Of a stretch of DNA of 45,240 nucleotides, positions 16,854 through 25,800 are shown in pieces. Each line of letters begins with the position of its first letter. Position 1 is the stretch's first letter. The translations under genes and the position numbers were made by a program. The stretch is from Hylemonella gracilis ATCC 19624 (lineage in GTDB: Bacteria > Pseudomonadota > Gammaproteobacteria > Burkholderiales > Burkholderiaceae_C): assembly GCF_000211835.1 (NCBI RefSeq), contig NZ_AEGR01000051.1:1-45240 (forward strand), given 5' to 3'. The notes under the pieces were generated by a model, which saw only the letters and a list, made by a program, of their open reading frames with translations, had not been told where the DNA came from and made no database searches.

Positions 16854-18824
16854 ATGCTGGGTAGCATTCAAGACAAACTGACGCGGGTGCGACCCCCGCG
16901 AGTGAAAATCACGTACGACGTGGAGACGGGCGGCGCCCTCGAAAAGAAGGAACTGCCTTTCATCGTGGGCATCCTGGCCGAGCTGTCGGGCGACTTTCTG
17001 CCCGAGCCCTTGCCACCGCTCAAGGACCGCAAGCTGGTCGAGATTGACCGGGACAATTTCAACAAGGTGCTGGAAAGCATCAGCCCGCAGCTCAAGCTGG
17101 CGGGGTGCGCCAACGTGATGCCGGGTGGGGAGGGCAACCTCACCGGCACCTTGACCTTCAAGCACATGGACGACTTCACGCCGGTGCGCGTGATCCGCCA
17201 AGTCGGCGTCATGAGCGCGATGTACGATGGCCGCGCACGACTGCGCTTCTTGCAGTCCAAGGCGGAAATTTCGGAGCCTTTGGCGCGCTACCTCGACTTG
17301 GTGTGCGCCATGTCGGAAGACGGCACGGCCGCCCGCACGGAACTGGTGGGCCTGTTCGACGCCAAGGCGGAGCCCAAGACCTGGGAAGCCGTGGCCCCTG
17401 CGGGCAAGGTCGCCGATCTGACGGGCGAGAAAGGCATGGCACTGGAAGGCGATGCCCTGAAGACCTTCATGGGGCTGCTCGGGCAGTTCGCCGTGGACGT
17501 GGCCGCGGAGCTGAAAGAAGCGCATCAGAACGGCTTTGGCGCCTTGATCGACAACCGCGTGGCGGTGATCGACCACGCGCTTGGCTTGCAACTGGACGTG
17601 GTCATGCATTCGCCGGGCTTCCAGCGTCTGGAAGCCACCTGGCGCGGCTTCAACTACCTGGTCATGCGCACCGAAACCGGGGTGATGCTCAAGCTGCGCG
17701 TGCTCAACGCCAGCAAGAAGGACTTGCTGGACGACCTGACCAAGGCGGTCGAGTTCGACCAAAGCGGCCTCTTCAAGATGATCTACGAGGCGGAGTACGG
17801 CACCTACGGCGGCATGCCCTTCAGCATGCTGGTGGGGGACTACGAATTCGGCCGCAGCAATGACGACATCACCCTGCTGAACAAGATCGCGGAGGTGGCC
17901 GCTGCGGGCCACGCACCCTTCGTCTCCGCCGCCTACGCCAAGCTGTTTGACTTGGGCACCTTCGAGGAACTGACCCGCCCGCGCGACTTGCAGAAGATTT
18001 TCGAGAGCGTGGAGCTGGCCTCGTGGAAGGGGTTCCGCGAGAGCGAGGATTCGCGCTACGTCACACTCGCCCTGCCGCGCGTGCTGCTGCGCCTGCCTTA
18101 TGACCCGGAGAAAGTGCCCTGTGAAGGTGTGAACTATCAAGAAGACGTGGGGCTGAACGACGCGAGCAAGTTCCTCTGGGGCAATGCCGCGTTCATCTTG
18201 GCGGAGCGCATCACCTATGCGTTTTCCGTGTATGGCTGGACGGCCGCGATTCGAGGCGTTGAAGGCGGCGGCTTGGTGACCGGGTTGCCGGTGTACACCT
18301 ACAAGAGTGACGACGGTGACGTGGCGATGATTTGCCCGACCCAGGTCGCCATCACGGACCGCCGTGAAAAGGAACTCAATGACCTGGGCTTCATGGCCAT
18401 CTGTCACTGCAAGGGCACCAACAAGGCCGCCTTCTTTGGCGGGCAGACCACGAACTTGCCCAAGAAGTTCATGTCGGACCCGGCCAACGCCAACGCGCAG
18501 ATCTCCGCCATGCTGCCGTATGTGCTGGCGGCATCCCGCTTCGCTCATTACGTGAAGGTGATCATGCGCGAAAAGGTGGGCTCGTTCATGACGCGGGCCA
18601 GCGTGGAAAGCTACCTCAATGCTTGGGTGTCGCAGTACGTGCTACTGGATGAGGGGGCCACCCAGGACGTGAAGGCCGCCTATCCGCTCAGCGCGGCCAA
18701 GGTCAACGTCACCGATGTGCCTGGCAAACCTGGCTCCTACAAGGCCACGATGTTCCTGCGCCCTCACTTTCAGCTGGAAGAGTTGACCACGTCCATCCGT
18801 CTGGTGGCGGAACTGCCGGGTTGA
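16854..18824 (+). CDS. tssBC: T6SS contractile sheath, TssB-TssC fused in one polypeptide
   Basis: This single frame encodes both sheath subunits. Residues ~10-175 are TssB/VipA: PPRVKITYDVE, LPFIVGILAELSG, DRKLVEIDRDNFN, GEGNLTGTLTFKHMDDFTP. A linker (~176-200, rich in Ala/Gly/Lys) leads into TssC/VipB from about 200 to 656. The TssC part shows FQRLEATWRGFNYLV (257-271), NASKKDLLDDL, the family core SFRESEDSRY-like segment (FRESEDSRYV), AAFFGGQ and the terminal FLRPHFQLEEL. TssB and TssC are normally separate proteins of ~165 and ~500 residues; 656 equals both joined, and no stop or frameshift separates them. The first ~40-50 residues of a usual TssC, which carry the ClpV-binding helix in V. 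cholerae VipB, have no counterpart at the joint. The ATG at 16854 has AGGAG seven bases upstream; the ATG at 16827 is weaker. It opens the T6SS operon. Confidence 0.95.
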   Translation: MLGSIQDKLTRVRPPRVKITYDVETGGALEKKELPFIVGILAELSGDFLPEPLPPLKDRKLVEIDRDNFNKVLESISPQLKLAGCANVMPGGEGNLTGTLTFKHMDDFTPVRVIRQVGVMSAMYDGRARLRFLQSKAEISEPLARYLDLVCAMSEDGTAARTELVGLFDAKAEPKTWEAVAPAGKVADLTGEKGMALEGDALKTFMGLLGQFAVDVAAELKEAHQNGFGALIDNRVAVIDHALGLQLDVVMHSPGFQRLEATWRGFNYLVMRTETGVMLKLRVLNASKKDLLDDLTKAVEFDQSGLFKMIYEAEYGTYGGMPFSMLVGDYEFGRSNDDITLLNKIAEVAAAGHAPFVSAAYAKLFDLGTFEELTRPRDLQKIFESVELASWKGFRESEDSRYVTLALPRVLLRLPYDPEKVPCEGVNYQEDVGLNDASKFLWGNAAFILAERITYAFSVYGWTAAIRGVEGGGLVTGLPVYTYKSDDGDVAMICPTQVAITDRREKELNDLGFMAICHCKGTNKAAFFGGQTTNLPKKFMSDPANANAQISAMLPYVLAASRFAHYVKVIMREKVGSFMTRASVESYLNAWVSQYVLLDEGATQDVKAAYPLSAAKVNVTDVPGKPGSYKATMFLRPHFQLEELTTSIRLVAELPG

Positions 18825-18877
18825 TCGGCGTCTGCGCGAACCATCCAACGAAGCTAATTTCTTAAAGGTTATTCATC

Positions 18878-19504
18878 ATGGATTTGATCATCTTGCAGCC
18901 GGGCGACGACAAGATGTTGTCGACCAACAGCTGGACCACGGGCGGCAGCCTGCTGGATCCCAGCAACACCGTCAAGGGCAATGTGTGGCCAGGACCTGCC
19001 GATTCGGTTTTTTCCGCTTCCACACCAGGTCCCGGAAACGTTGCGTTGCGTCCCGGTGGGTACATTGAGCTGGTGTCCGTGCATCAAGGCATGAAGCAGC
19101 AAATGACCACCGATGTATCCAATTCGGCACGGACTTCGGGGCGGCCGGTTGTCACGGAGTTCACCTGCGTGAAGTATGTGGACAAGAGTTCGGTCTTGCT
19201 GTTTGACCGGTGTCTGCGCGCGCTCCCCTTGGGCGCGGGTGCCACAGCGCCCACCATGCTGTATGTGTTGCGGAACTCCGGCACCACCACGGCCAACATC
19301 ATTACCATGGCCCTGCGTGACGCCATGATCAGTGAGATCCAGTTTCAGACCAATCCCAACGACATGCCGACCGAGCAGTTCAAGATCAACTTCACGGAGA
19401 TCCTTTGGACTTACACCGTGCAGAACGCCGACACCACGTCGGGTGGCGTCATGTCCTCGGGTTGGAGTCTGGCGCGCAACGCGCCCATTGGCCAGTTCAC
19501 CTGA
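18878..19504 (+). CDS. hcp: T6SS tube protein Hcp
   Basis: A 208-residue Hcp-family protein that would stack as hexamer rings to form the inner tube propelled by the sheath. The family signs are YIELVSVHQGMKQQMTTDVSNSARTSGRP near the N-terminal third, VTEFTCVKYVDKSSVLLFDRC, and a final beta strand with ILWTY. It is longer than the common ~160-172-residue Hcp: about 35 extra residues lie in the N-terminal region (a TTGGSLLDPSNTVKG segment) and between strands. It follows tssBC by 53 bases, with an AAAGG ribosome site before the ATG. The extra loop might face the tube lumen or exterior. Confidence 0.93.
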   Translation: MDLIILQPGDDKMLSTNSWTTGGSLLDPSNTVKGNVWPGPADSVFSASTPGPGNVALRPGGYIELVSVHQGMKQQMTTDVSNSARTSGRPVVTEFTCVKYVDKSSVLLFDRCLRALPLGAGATAPTMLYVLRNSGTTTANIITMALRDAMISEIQFQTNPNDMPTEQFKINFTEILWTYTVQNADTTSGGVMSSGWSLARNAPIGQFT

Positions 19505-19518
19505 TCCCCGGGGGCGTC

Positions 19519-19932
19519 ATGCAGTACTTGTTCGAGCGCTTGAACGCGCGCGTGCACACGCGCGCGCACCTGCCAGATTCCCGAGAGCAATTGCGCGAAG
19601 CGGTGCGCAGCCAGATCCAATGGCTCGTCGGGTCGCGTGATTGGCGTGCCGAACAAGAGATGCGTGGGCTGCTGGACATCGCGCTGCCCGCCCTGCCCAC
19701 CCTGGGCAAGGGCGGCTCGCAGTTGAAACGCTACGTGGAAAGGCTCAAGCAGCTCATCCAGCGGCATGAACCCCGGCTGACCCAGGTGCAGGTGGAACTG
19801 CAAGCCACAGGTCAATCGCTCACGCCCTTCACGGTGGTGGTCTCGGGCCAATTGGCCCAGGACGATTCCGGCCAGGACGTGCGGTTCGAGTACGAGCCCG
19901 GTCCGCGGGATGTGCGCGCCGCACGTTCCTGA
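19519..19932 (+). CDS. tssE: T6SS baseplate protein TssE (gp25-like)
   Basis: A 137-residue TssE, the gp25-like baseplate component that starts sheath assembly. The conserved EPRL motif of gp25/TssE is present (QRHEPRLTQVQVEL, about residues 87-100). The N-terminus MQYLFERLNARVHTRA is typical (a LFERL start). Downstream, TVVVSGQLAQD and FEYEP form the last strands. The ATG at 19519 follows hcp by 14 bases, so both are in one operon. An upstream frame extension (to 19405) overlaps hcp and is not used. Confidence 0.93.
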   Translation: MQYLFERLNARVHTRAHLPDSREQLREAVRSQIQWLVGSRDWRAEQEMRGLLDIALPALPTLGKGGSQLKRYVERLKQLIQRHEPRLTQVQVELQATGQSLTPFTVVVSGQLAQDDSGQDVRFEYEPGPRDVRAARS

Positions 19933-19962
19933 TGGGCTTTGCTTGAGACCGGTACCCCGCCC

Positions 19963-21759
19963 ATGCAAAACGCCACCACGTTTTTCGATCTGTACCAGAC
20001 CGAGCTGGCCAAGCTGCGCGAAGACGCCGCGTGGTTCGCGCGTGAGCAGCCTGCGGCGGCGCATGCCTTGGGCATGGGGCATGGCCGTTCAGGTGATCCG
20101 CATGTGGAGTTGCTGCTGCAATCCTTTGCTTACCTCACCGGCCGCTTAAGCCACCAGGTGGAGCAGGACCGGGCCTTGCTGCCCAATGCCATGTTGGACC
20201 ACCTGTGTCCGCACCTCACGGCGCCCATCCCCAGCCTGCTGGTGGGGCAACTGGCCGTGAATGCGGACAGCACAGGCGTGCTGGCCCAGGGGCGGGAGTT
20301 TTATGCCATCGCGCAGAACCCGCATGGGCACAAGGTCCGCTGCCGCATGGCGACCTGCTTCGACGTGCCGCTGGCGCCGCTGACGGTGCAGAACCTGGAG
20401 CACGTGGCGGTGACCGCCTATGACGAACTGAGCGCTGACACTGGCACCGGCGTTCATTCGGTGCTCAAGCTGCGCCTGCACAACCTGGGCACGGAGCCGC
20501 TCTACAACAAGCCGGTGGACAAGCTGCTGTGCTATTTGGACATTGAGCACCTGCAGGTCTGGAAGCTCTATGACTTGCTCACCACCCAGGTGGCCGGGCT
20601 CGCCGTGGATGCGGGCAAGGGCACGCTGCGACGCGGGGGGGAGATCCGCTGGCTGGGCTTCTCGGAACAGGAAGCCGCCCTCAAGACCTCTCTGGCCACG
20701 CACCCGGGGTTGAGGCTGATACAAGAGTACTTTGCGTTCCCCGAGAAGTTCCTGTTCTTCGAGATCTCCGGTCTGGATTGGAGCGACTGTGAGTCGGAGA
20801 TGGACTTGCTGCTGCTGCTGCGCAGCGGGGTGGACAAGTCCATGGTGCTGGCGCCCACGACGCTGCGATTGAATTGCGCGCCGCTGATCAACCTGTTCCC
20901 GCAGCGGCTGGACCCGGTGGCGCTGGACCAGACGCGGCATGAGTACCGGCTCAGCGGGGACTACAGCCAGCACGACTACACCGAGATTTACGCCATCGAC
21001 CATCTGGAAGCCGCCGCGCCGGGGCAGCCGACGCGGCCCCTGGCGCCTTACTTTGGTTTCGAGGATTTTGCGCAGGACAGCCCCAGCTACTTCTACACCA
21101 CGCGGCGGGTGCACAGCCAGTTTCGCGGCGTGCCAGGCACCGACGTGCATGTCTCTTTCGTGGACATGCATCTGCAACCCCAGAACCCGGCCAATGACGT
21201 CATCGGCGGCCGCGCCTGGTGCACCAACCGGCGATTGGTGGAGCAATTGCATGTGGGCAATCGCCTTCGACTGGATGGCCCCGGGCCGGTGAGGCACTTG
21301 ACCGTGGTGTCCAAGCCCACGGCGCACCAGACGCCGGTGTTGCTGGCCGGTCAGCCGTGGGCCCTGGTGTCTCAGTTGTCGCTCAACCACTTGTCCCTGT
21401 CCTCGGGGCCGCAGGCCTTGGCGGCACTCAAGCAGCTGCTGCGTGCCCATCTGGGGCCGGGGCATCGTGTGGGGGGAAAACAGATCGACGCCCTGCGGTC
21501 CCTCGATGTCAGCACCACGCTGACCCCGTGGGTCTTGTCGGGTCGCCATAGCCTGGTGGAGTGCCTGAGCATCGTGCTGCGCATCGATGCCAGCGTCTTC
21601 ACGGGCGGGAGCCCGCTGATGCTGGGCGAGGTTCTGCGCTATTTCTTCGCTCACTACGCGAGCATCAACACCTTGGTTGAGCTGGCGCTGGAAACGTCCG
21701 ACGTCAAAGGAAAGGTGAAGACATGGCCTCCCATGGCTGGCGCTCAGATCGTTCTCTGA
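19963..21759 (+). CDS. tssF: T6SS baseplate protein TssF
   Basis: A 598-residue TssF/VasA (ImpG) baseplate wedge subunit, which pairs with TssG. The N-terminus (FFDLYQTELAKLREDAAWFAREQP) and the following region with a DPHVELLLQSFAYLTGRL stretch are the recognised start of the family. The C-terminal portion includes SLVECLSIVLRIDASVFTGGSPLMLGEVL. The length is close to usual (about 600). The ATG at 19963 is preferred to a TTG at 19939. The 3' end overlaps tssG by 37 bases, an indication of coupled translation of the two partners. Confidence 0.95.
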   Translation: MQNATTFFDLYQTELAKLREDAAWFAREQPAAAHALGMGHGRSGDPHVELLLQSFAYLTGRLSHQVEQDRALLPNAMLDHLCPHLTAPIPSLLVGQLAVNADSTGVLAQGREFYAIAQNPHGHKVRCRMATCFDVPLAPLTVQNLEHVAVTAYDELSADTGTGVHSVLKLRLHNLGTEPLYNKPVDKLLCYLDIEHLQVWKLYDLLTTQVAGLAVDAGKGTLRRGGEIRWLGFSEQEAALKTSLATHPGLRLIQEYFAFPEKFLFFEISGLDWSDCESEMDLLLLLRSGVDKSMVLAPTTLRLNCAPLINLFPQRLDPVALDQTRHEYRLSGDYSQHDYTEIYAIDHLEAAAPGQPTRPLAPYFGFEDFAQDSPSYFYTTRRVHSQFRGVPGTDVHVSFVDMHLQPQNPANDVIGGRAWCTNRRLVEQLHVGNRLRLDGPGPVRHLTVVSKPTAHQTPVLLAGQPWALVSQLSLNHLSLSSGPQALAALKQLLRAHLGPGHRVGGKQIDALRSLDVSTTLTPWVLSGRHSLVECLSIVLRIDASVFTGGSPLMLGEVLRYFFAHYASINTLVELALETSDVKGKVKTWPPMAGAQIVL

Positions 21760-22829
21760 GTCTCAGCCTGAGGGCGGAGACCGGTCGTTTCAACTTCTAC
21801 CAGATGGTTCGCCTGTTGCTGGCGGAGCGTGGCTTGAACGCGCGGCAGATCGACCAGGGCGTGCGTTTCCGGGCCAACCTGGGCCAGTCTTTCCCAGCGC
21901 ACGAAGCCAAAGTCCTGGACGAACCGGGCATAACGAAGAACGCGCAAGTTCCCACCGCGGTGGCCATGCGCAATTACACGCTGGCTGGCTTGCTGGGCCC
22001 GCTGCCCGAGGCGCTGGTTGACCAATTGATGGCGCGGTCGCGCGAGGGCGACGAGGTGTGGATCGACTTCCTCGACATCTTCAACCACCGGATCAATGCC
22101 TTGCGCTACGCGCTCAAGGCGCAGGCGCGCAACGCGCTGGACCTGCTGCCCCCTGATCAGACGGACAGCGCCCGGATGTACCTGTCCCTCATGGGGCTCT
22201 CCGAGCCCGCCGCCGTGGCACAGTTGCCCGTGTCGCCGCGCGCCTGGGTGGGCTTGGCTGGCTTGCTGGTGAACCCGCGCCGCAGTGCGCCGGTCATTGG
22301 TCGCATCCTGGGCCTGTGGACCGCGGCTCCCGTGCAGGTCCAACCGCTGACGGGAAACTGGCGCGGCATTGCACCGGCGGCCTGGACTCGCCTGGGCGCT
22401 CAGGGCAGTTCTCAGGTGCTGGGGGCGACGGCCCGGATCGGCACATCGGCGTGGCTGCCCACGGCGGCGGTGCAACTGACCATCGGCCCGCTGCCTTACG
22501 AGGCGTACTGCGGTTTTCTTCCCGGCAAGGTGCAGGAACAAGGGCAGGAGCAGGAGCAGGAGCAGTCGCAAAAGATCGACCCGAGGCATGAAACCCTGTG
22601 CTGGATGGTCCGAACCTTGTTGAATTGGCGTCAGGACGCCAAGGTGGTGTTGCTGCTGGCCGAGTCTGAGCACGTGCAGGAAACGCTGTCGACCCCGGCG
22701 TCCCCAGAAAGTGGTCGGCGCAACCGGACCGGCCTGCGGCTCGGACAGACGGCTTGGCTGAGCGGGCAAGCGCGTTGCCCGCGACAAACGAGCTTCTGGG
22801 TGCGAGCCCTGCGGGAGCACCGAGCATGA
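21723..22829 (+). CDS. tssG: T6SS baseplate protein TssG
   Basis: A 368-residue TssG/VasB (ImpH) wedge protein. It opens with the family pattern FNFYQMVRLLLAERG (about residues 22-36) and continues with VRFRANLGQSFPAHE; the central part contains a DIFNHRINALRYALK segment. A low-complexity insertion of Gln/Glu pairs (about residues 269-285) is encoded by CAGGAG hexamers at 22543-22566. It is outside the conserved core and may vary in length. The ATG at 21723 has an AAAGG-type ribosome site inside tssF. Its stop overlaps the vgrG start (ATGA at 22826-22829). Confidence 0.94.
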   Translation: MASHGWRSDRSLSLSLRAETGRFNFYQMVRLLLAERGLNARQIDQGVRFRANLGQSFPAHEAKVLDEPGITKNAQVPTAVAMRNYTLAGLLGPLPEALVDQLMARSREGDEVWIDFLDIFNHRINALRYALKAQARNALDLLPPDQTDSARMYLSLMGLSEPAAVAQLPVSPRAWVGLAGLLVNPRRSAPVIGRILGLWTAAPVQVQPLTGNWRGIAPAAWTRLGAQGSSQVLGATARIGTSAWLPTAAVQLTIGPLPYEAYCGFLPGKVQEQGQEQEQEQSQKIDPRHETLCWMVRTLLNWRQDAKVVLLLAESEHVQETLSTPASPESGRRNRTGLRLGQTAWLSGQARCPRQTSFWVRALREHRA

Positions 22830-25800
22830 ATGCACCCCTGCCCATCGGCACCGCGCCGATTGTTCCCATAGAGGATGCCAACGGCGAAGGCCCCGCGCTC
22901 TTCCTGCACCTGGGCATCTTTCTGGCGGATGCGAACAACACGGTGCTCGGCGACAGCATCTTCAGACTGGTGTCGGTGCAAGGGCAAGAGTCCGTCTCGG
23001 AGCCTTTCGAATTCAAGCTGGAGCTGCATGCCAACGACCAGTGGCAGAGCGACGCCATCTACGCCGCCAATGGTTTCACGACCCAGGGCGGATGGACCTT
23101 CGACGCCGTGCTGGGGCGTTCCATCACCTTCGCCATCAGCACGCCGCAGGCCACTTCCAGTACGACTGCTTCTTCCAGTACGACGGCTTCTTCCAGTACG
23201 ACGGCTTCTTCCAGTACGGCAAGCCCCGGCTCCACGGCGGGGGAGCCTTCCACGGATGTTCAAACCTCCAGCCAAGTGTTCGCGCAGGCCATTGCCTCGG
23301 GTTCGCAGCCCTCACCGGCCAGTGGCTACACCATGTCCTTCTTCAACGGCATCGTGGCGGGCATCGCCATGGGCGGGCCTGGCATCTACCACGTGACGGT
23401 CCGCCCATCGCTGTGGCTGTTGACGCTCTCCAATCGCTATGTCTTGCATCCCCAGTGCTCCATTCAGGGTGCGATTGCCTCGGCGTTGTTGAACTACAGC
23501 ATCGAGGGCGACTATTCCGGACTGGACGTGACGGCCGTGGGCCAGACGCAGGACTGGTTGCAGGCGGGCGAGTCGGACTACCAGTTCGTCAAACGCCTGA
23601 TGGGCAAGGCGCACCTGCTGTACTACTTCCGCCACACGCCCATCAGTCATCAACTGGTGTTTCTGAACACGTCGAGCTACCCAGATGCCGTGCAGTACGT
23701 GGGTCCGATGCAGTACGTGCACGTGGATGAGACCCCGCTGGGCCAGCAAGCCTGGGACACCATCAGCAATCTGAACTACGAGCAAAACTTGGCGGCGGCG
23801 ACCGTCAAGGGCAGTTTCGTCGCGCAGAGCGAGGCCTGGCAAGGCGACGCGGCCATGTACAAGCAGCCGATCAACACCTACGCGGGAACGGCGGTCGATG
23901 GCACGGGCGGCATCGCGGCGGTGGATCTGTACAAGGTGTACCAATATGGCTGCGTCCAGGACACGGCGGACGAGTTCACGCAGAAGACGCTGAGTGCGAG
24001 CAACGCGGCCAGTCGGCGCCTGTCGGGCACGGCGTATTGCTCGATGTTCCGCGCCGGGTACACCTTCCAGATCGGCGCGCACACCTGGGCTGGGGGGGGT
24101 CAGACCGTGGTCCGCCCGGATTTGGATGGCCGGCGGTTTGTCCTGACCAAGGTCGAACACCAGGCCAATCAGGATGGCGAGTACAGCAACACCTTCGAAG
24201 CCGGCATCGTCGACGGATTGGTCTGCGGGTTCAGCCTGGAGGAAACGCAGCAGGGCTCGGTGCTTGCTGTTGTGGTTAAGGTGGCAGAGGGTAAAGGGAA
24301 AAATGAGGAAGTTGGAAACCAAGAAAAAATTAAGAGTCAAGCTAGCGGATACAAATATCAAAAAAAATCGGACTTTGCAGAGGCTGAAGAAAGCTGCACA
24401 TCCTTAGAGGCTGCAGTTGCCACAGCTGTCGCCGATGTTTTCGCAGTCGCAGACGAAGTCGCCGCGATCAAAGCCGACGTTGCTGCCGTAGCCGCAGTTG
24501 CAAAATTCGTCGCCGACATCGGTCACCTGTCTGACACCTCCCAGGTCTTCGCCGACGCTGACACTGCCAAGGCCTCTGTCAAGGCCGCCATCAAGGCTAA
24601 CGCAACGACCGCCGCAGCCAAAGCCGCCGCAGCCGAAGATATGGCCGCCGCCAGTAAAAAACTGAGAGGTGTCTACGTGGTTCTCGCCAATGCCTGGCCC
24701 GAAGGGCCGCAGATCTTTGTCAAGCTGGCGGCTTATATGCAGTCTGTGCCATCGATTGGGTCTCTCGTGCTAGTCGGGCGCGCCAACGATGAAACCGAAT
24801 TGCCAGAACTGCAGCAAGTCGTTCATGCGGTCGGCAACGAGACGGTGACGCCCGATGGCTGGACGTCGAACACGTCCATCGGCCATGCCTACAGCACCCA
24901 CTACGGCGACGGCAAGAGTTTGGGTTTTGGTTTCAAGTCGGTCCCCAATCTCACGGCGGCGATCAACATCGTCAACACTGCCTACGCCTGCACCGCCGTG
25001 AAACCGGTTCCGTACTTCAAGGACGCGAGCTATGCCCAGGGCGCGAGCTACAACTATTCAACCTCCGAATCCACGGCCACCGCCTCTCAGCAGGATCTGA
25101 AGACCACGCTGAACAAGAGTGGCTTGTACGCGCAGGCCACCGACCTTTTGAGCGTGAGCGAGTCGTTTGGATCGACGTTCAGTCGCAGCAGTGGACAGGT
25201 TCAGTCGAATATCTCCACGGTGGGTTCGAGTTATGCCGATAACACGGTGACGGGCACCAGTGTGTCGGTGTCGCTTTACGAGGGGGATGTCAGCAACACC
25301 ACGACCATGAAGGCCAATAACAGCTCCACCACTGAGGTGGATGGCAATGAAACGTCGGTCAGCACGCACATGGGGAACGTGAGCAACACGTCCACCATCA
25401 ACGGAACGAATTCCAGCACGTCGACCGTCAATGGCGACGAGACCAACAACAGCACGCACAACGGCAATGTGACCAACGTCTCCGTCACCAATGGCAACAA
25501 CAGCAATACCACCACGGTGAACGGTTCTGACTCGACGACGGTCACCTACAACGGCAACACGTCCAATACAACCACCGTCAATGGTGACAGCACCTCACAC
25601 AACACCACAAGCGGTACCCAGACCAACCACATGAGCGCGGGGGTTGTCAATTCGATGAACATGACGGGAAGCAGCAATTCCCTCAACATGTCAGGTTCGG
25701 ACTCCTCGATGCAACTGCTGGGCAACAGCAATTCGCTGCGTTTGACGCTCGAGACAAACGACATTTCTCTATTGGGCGCAGGCATCACGCTTTCGCTTTC

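Noticed and set aside
16605..18548. Long minus-strand frame opposite tssBC
   Set aside because: It is a high-GC mirror frame with no family similarity, and the plus strand carries an unmistakable TssBC protein.
20146..21654. Long minus-strand frame opposite tssF
   Set aside because: It is rich in His, Gln and Arg as expected from antisense of GC-rich codons, and tssF on the plus strand is clear.
22543..22566. CAGGAG repeat in tssG as a phase-variable switch
   Set aside because: The unit is six bases and in frame, so slippage would only change a Gln/Glu linker, not switch the gene off.
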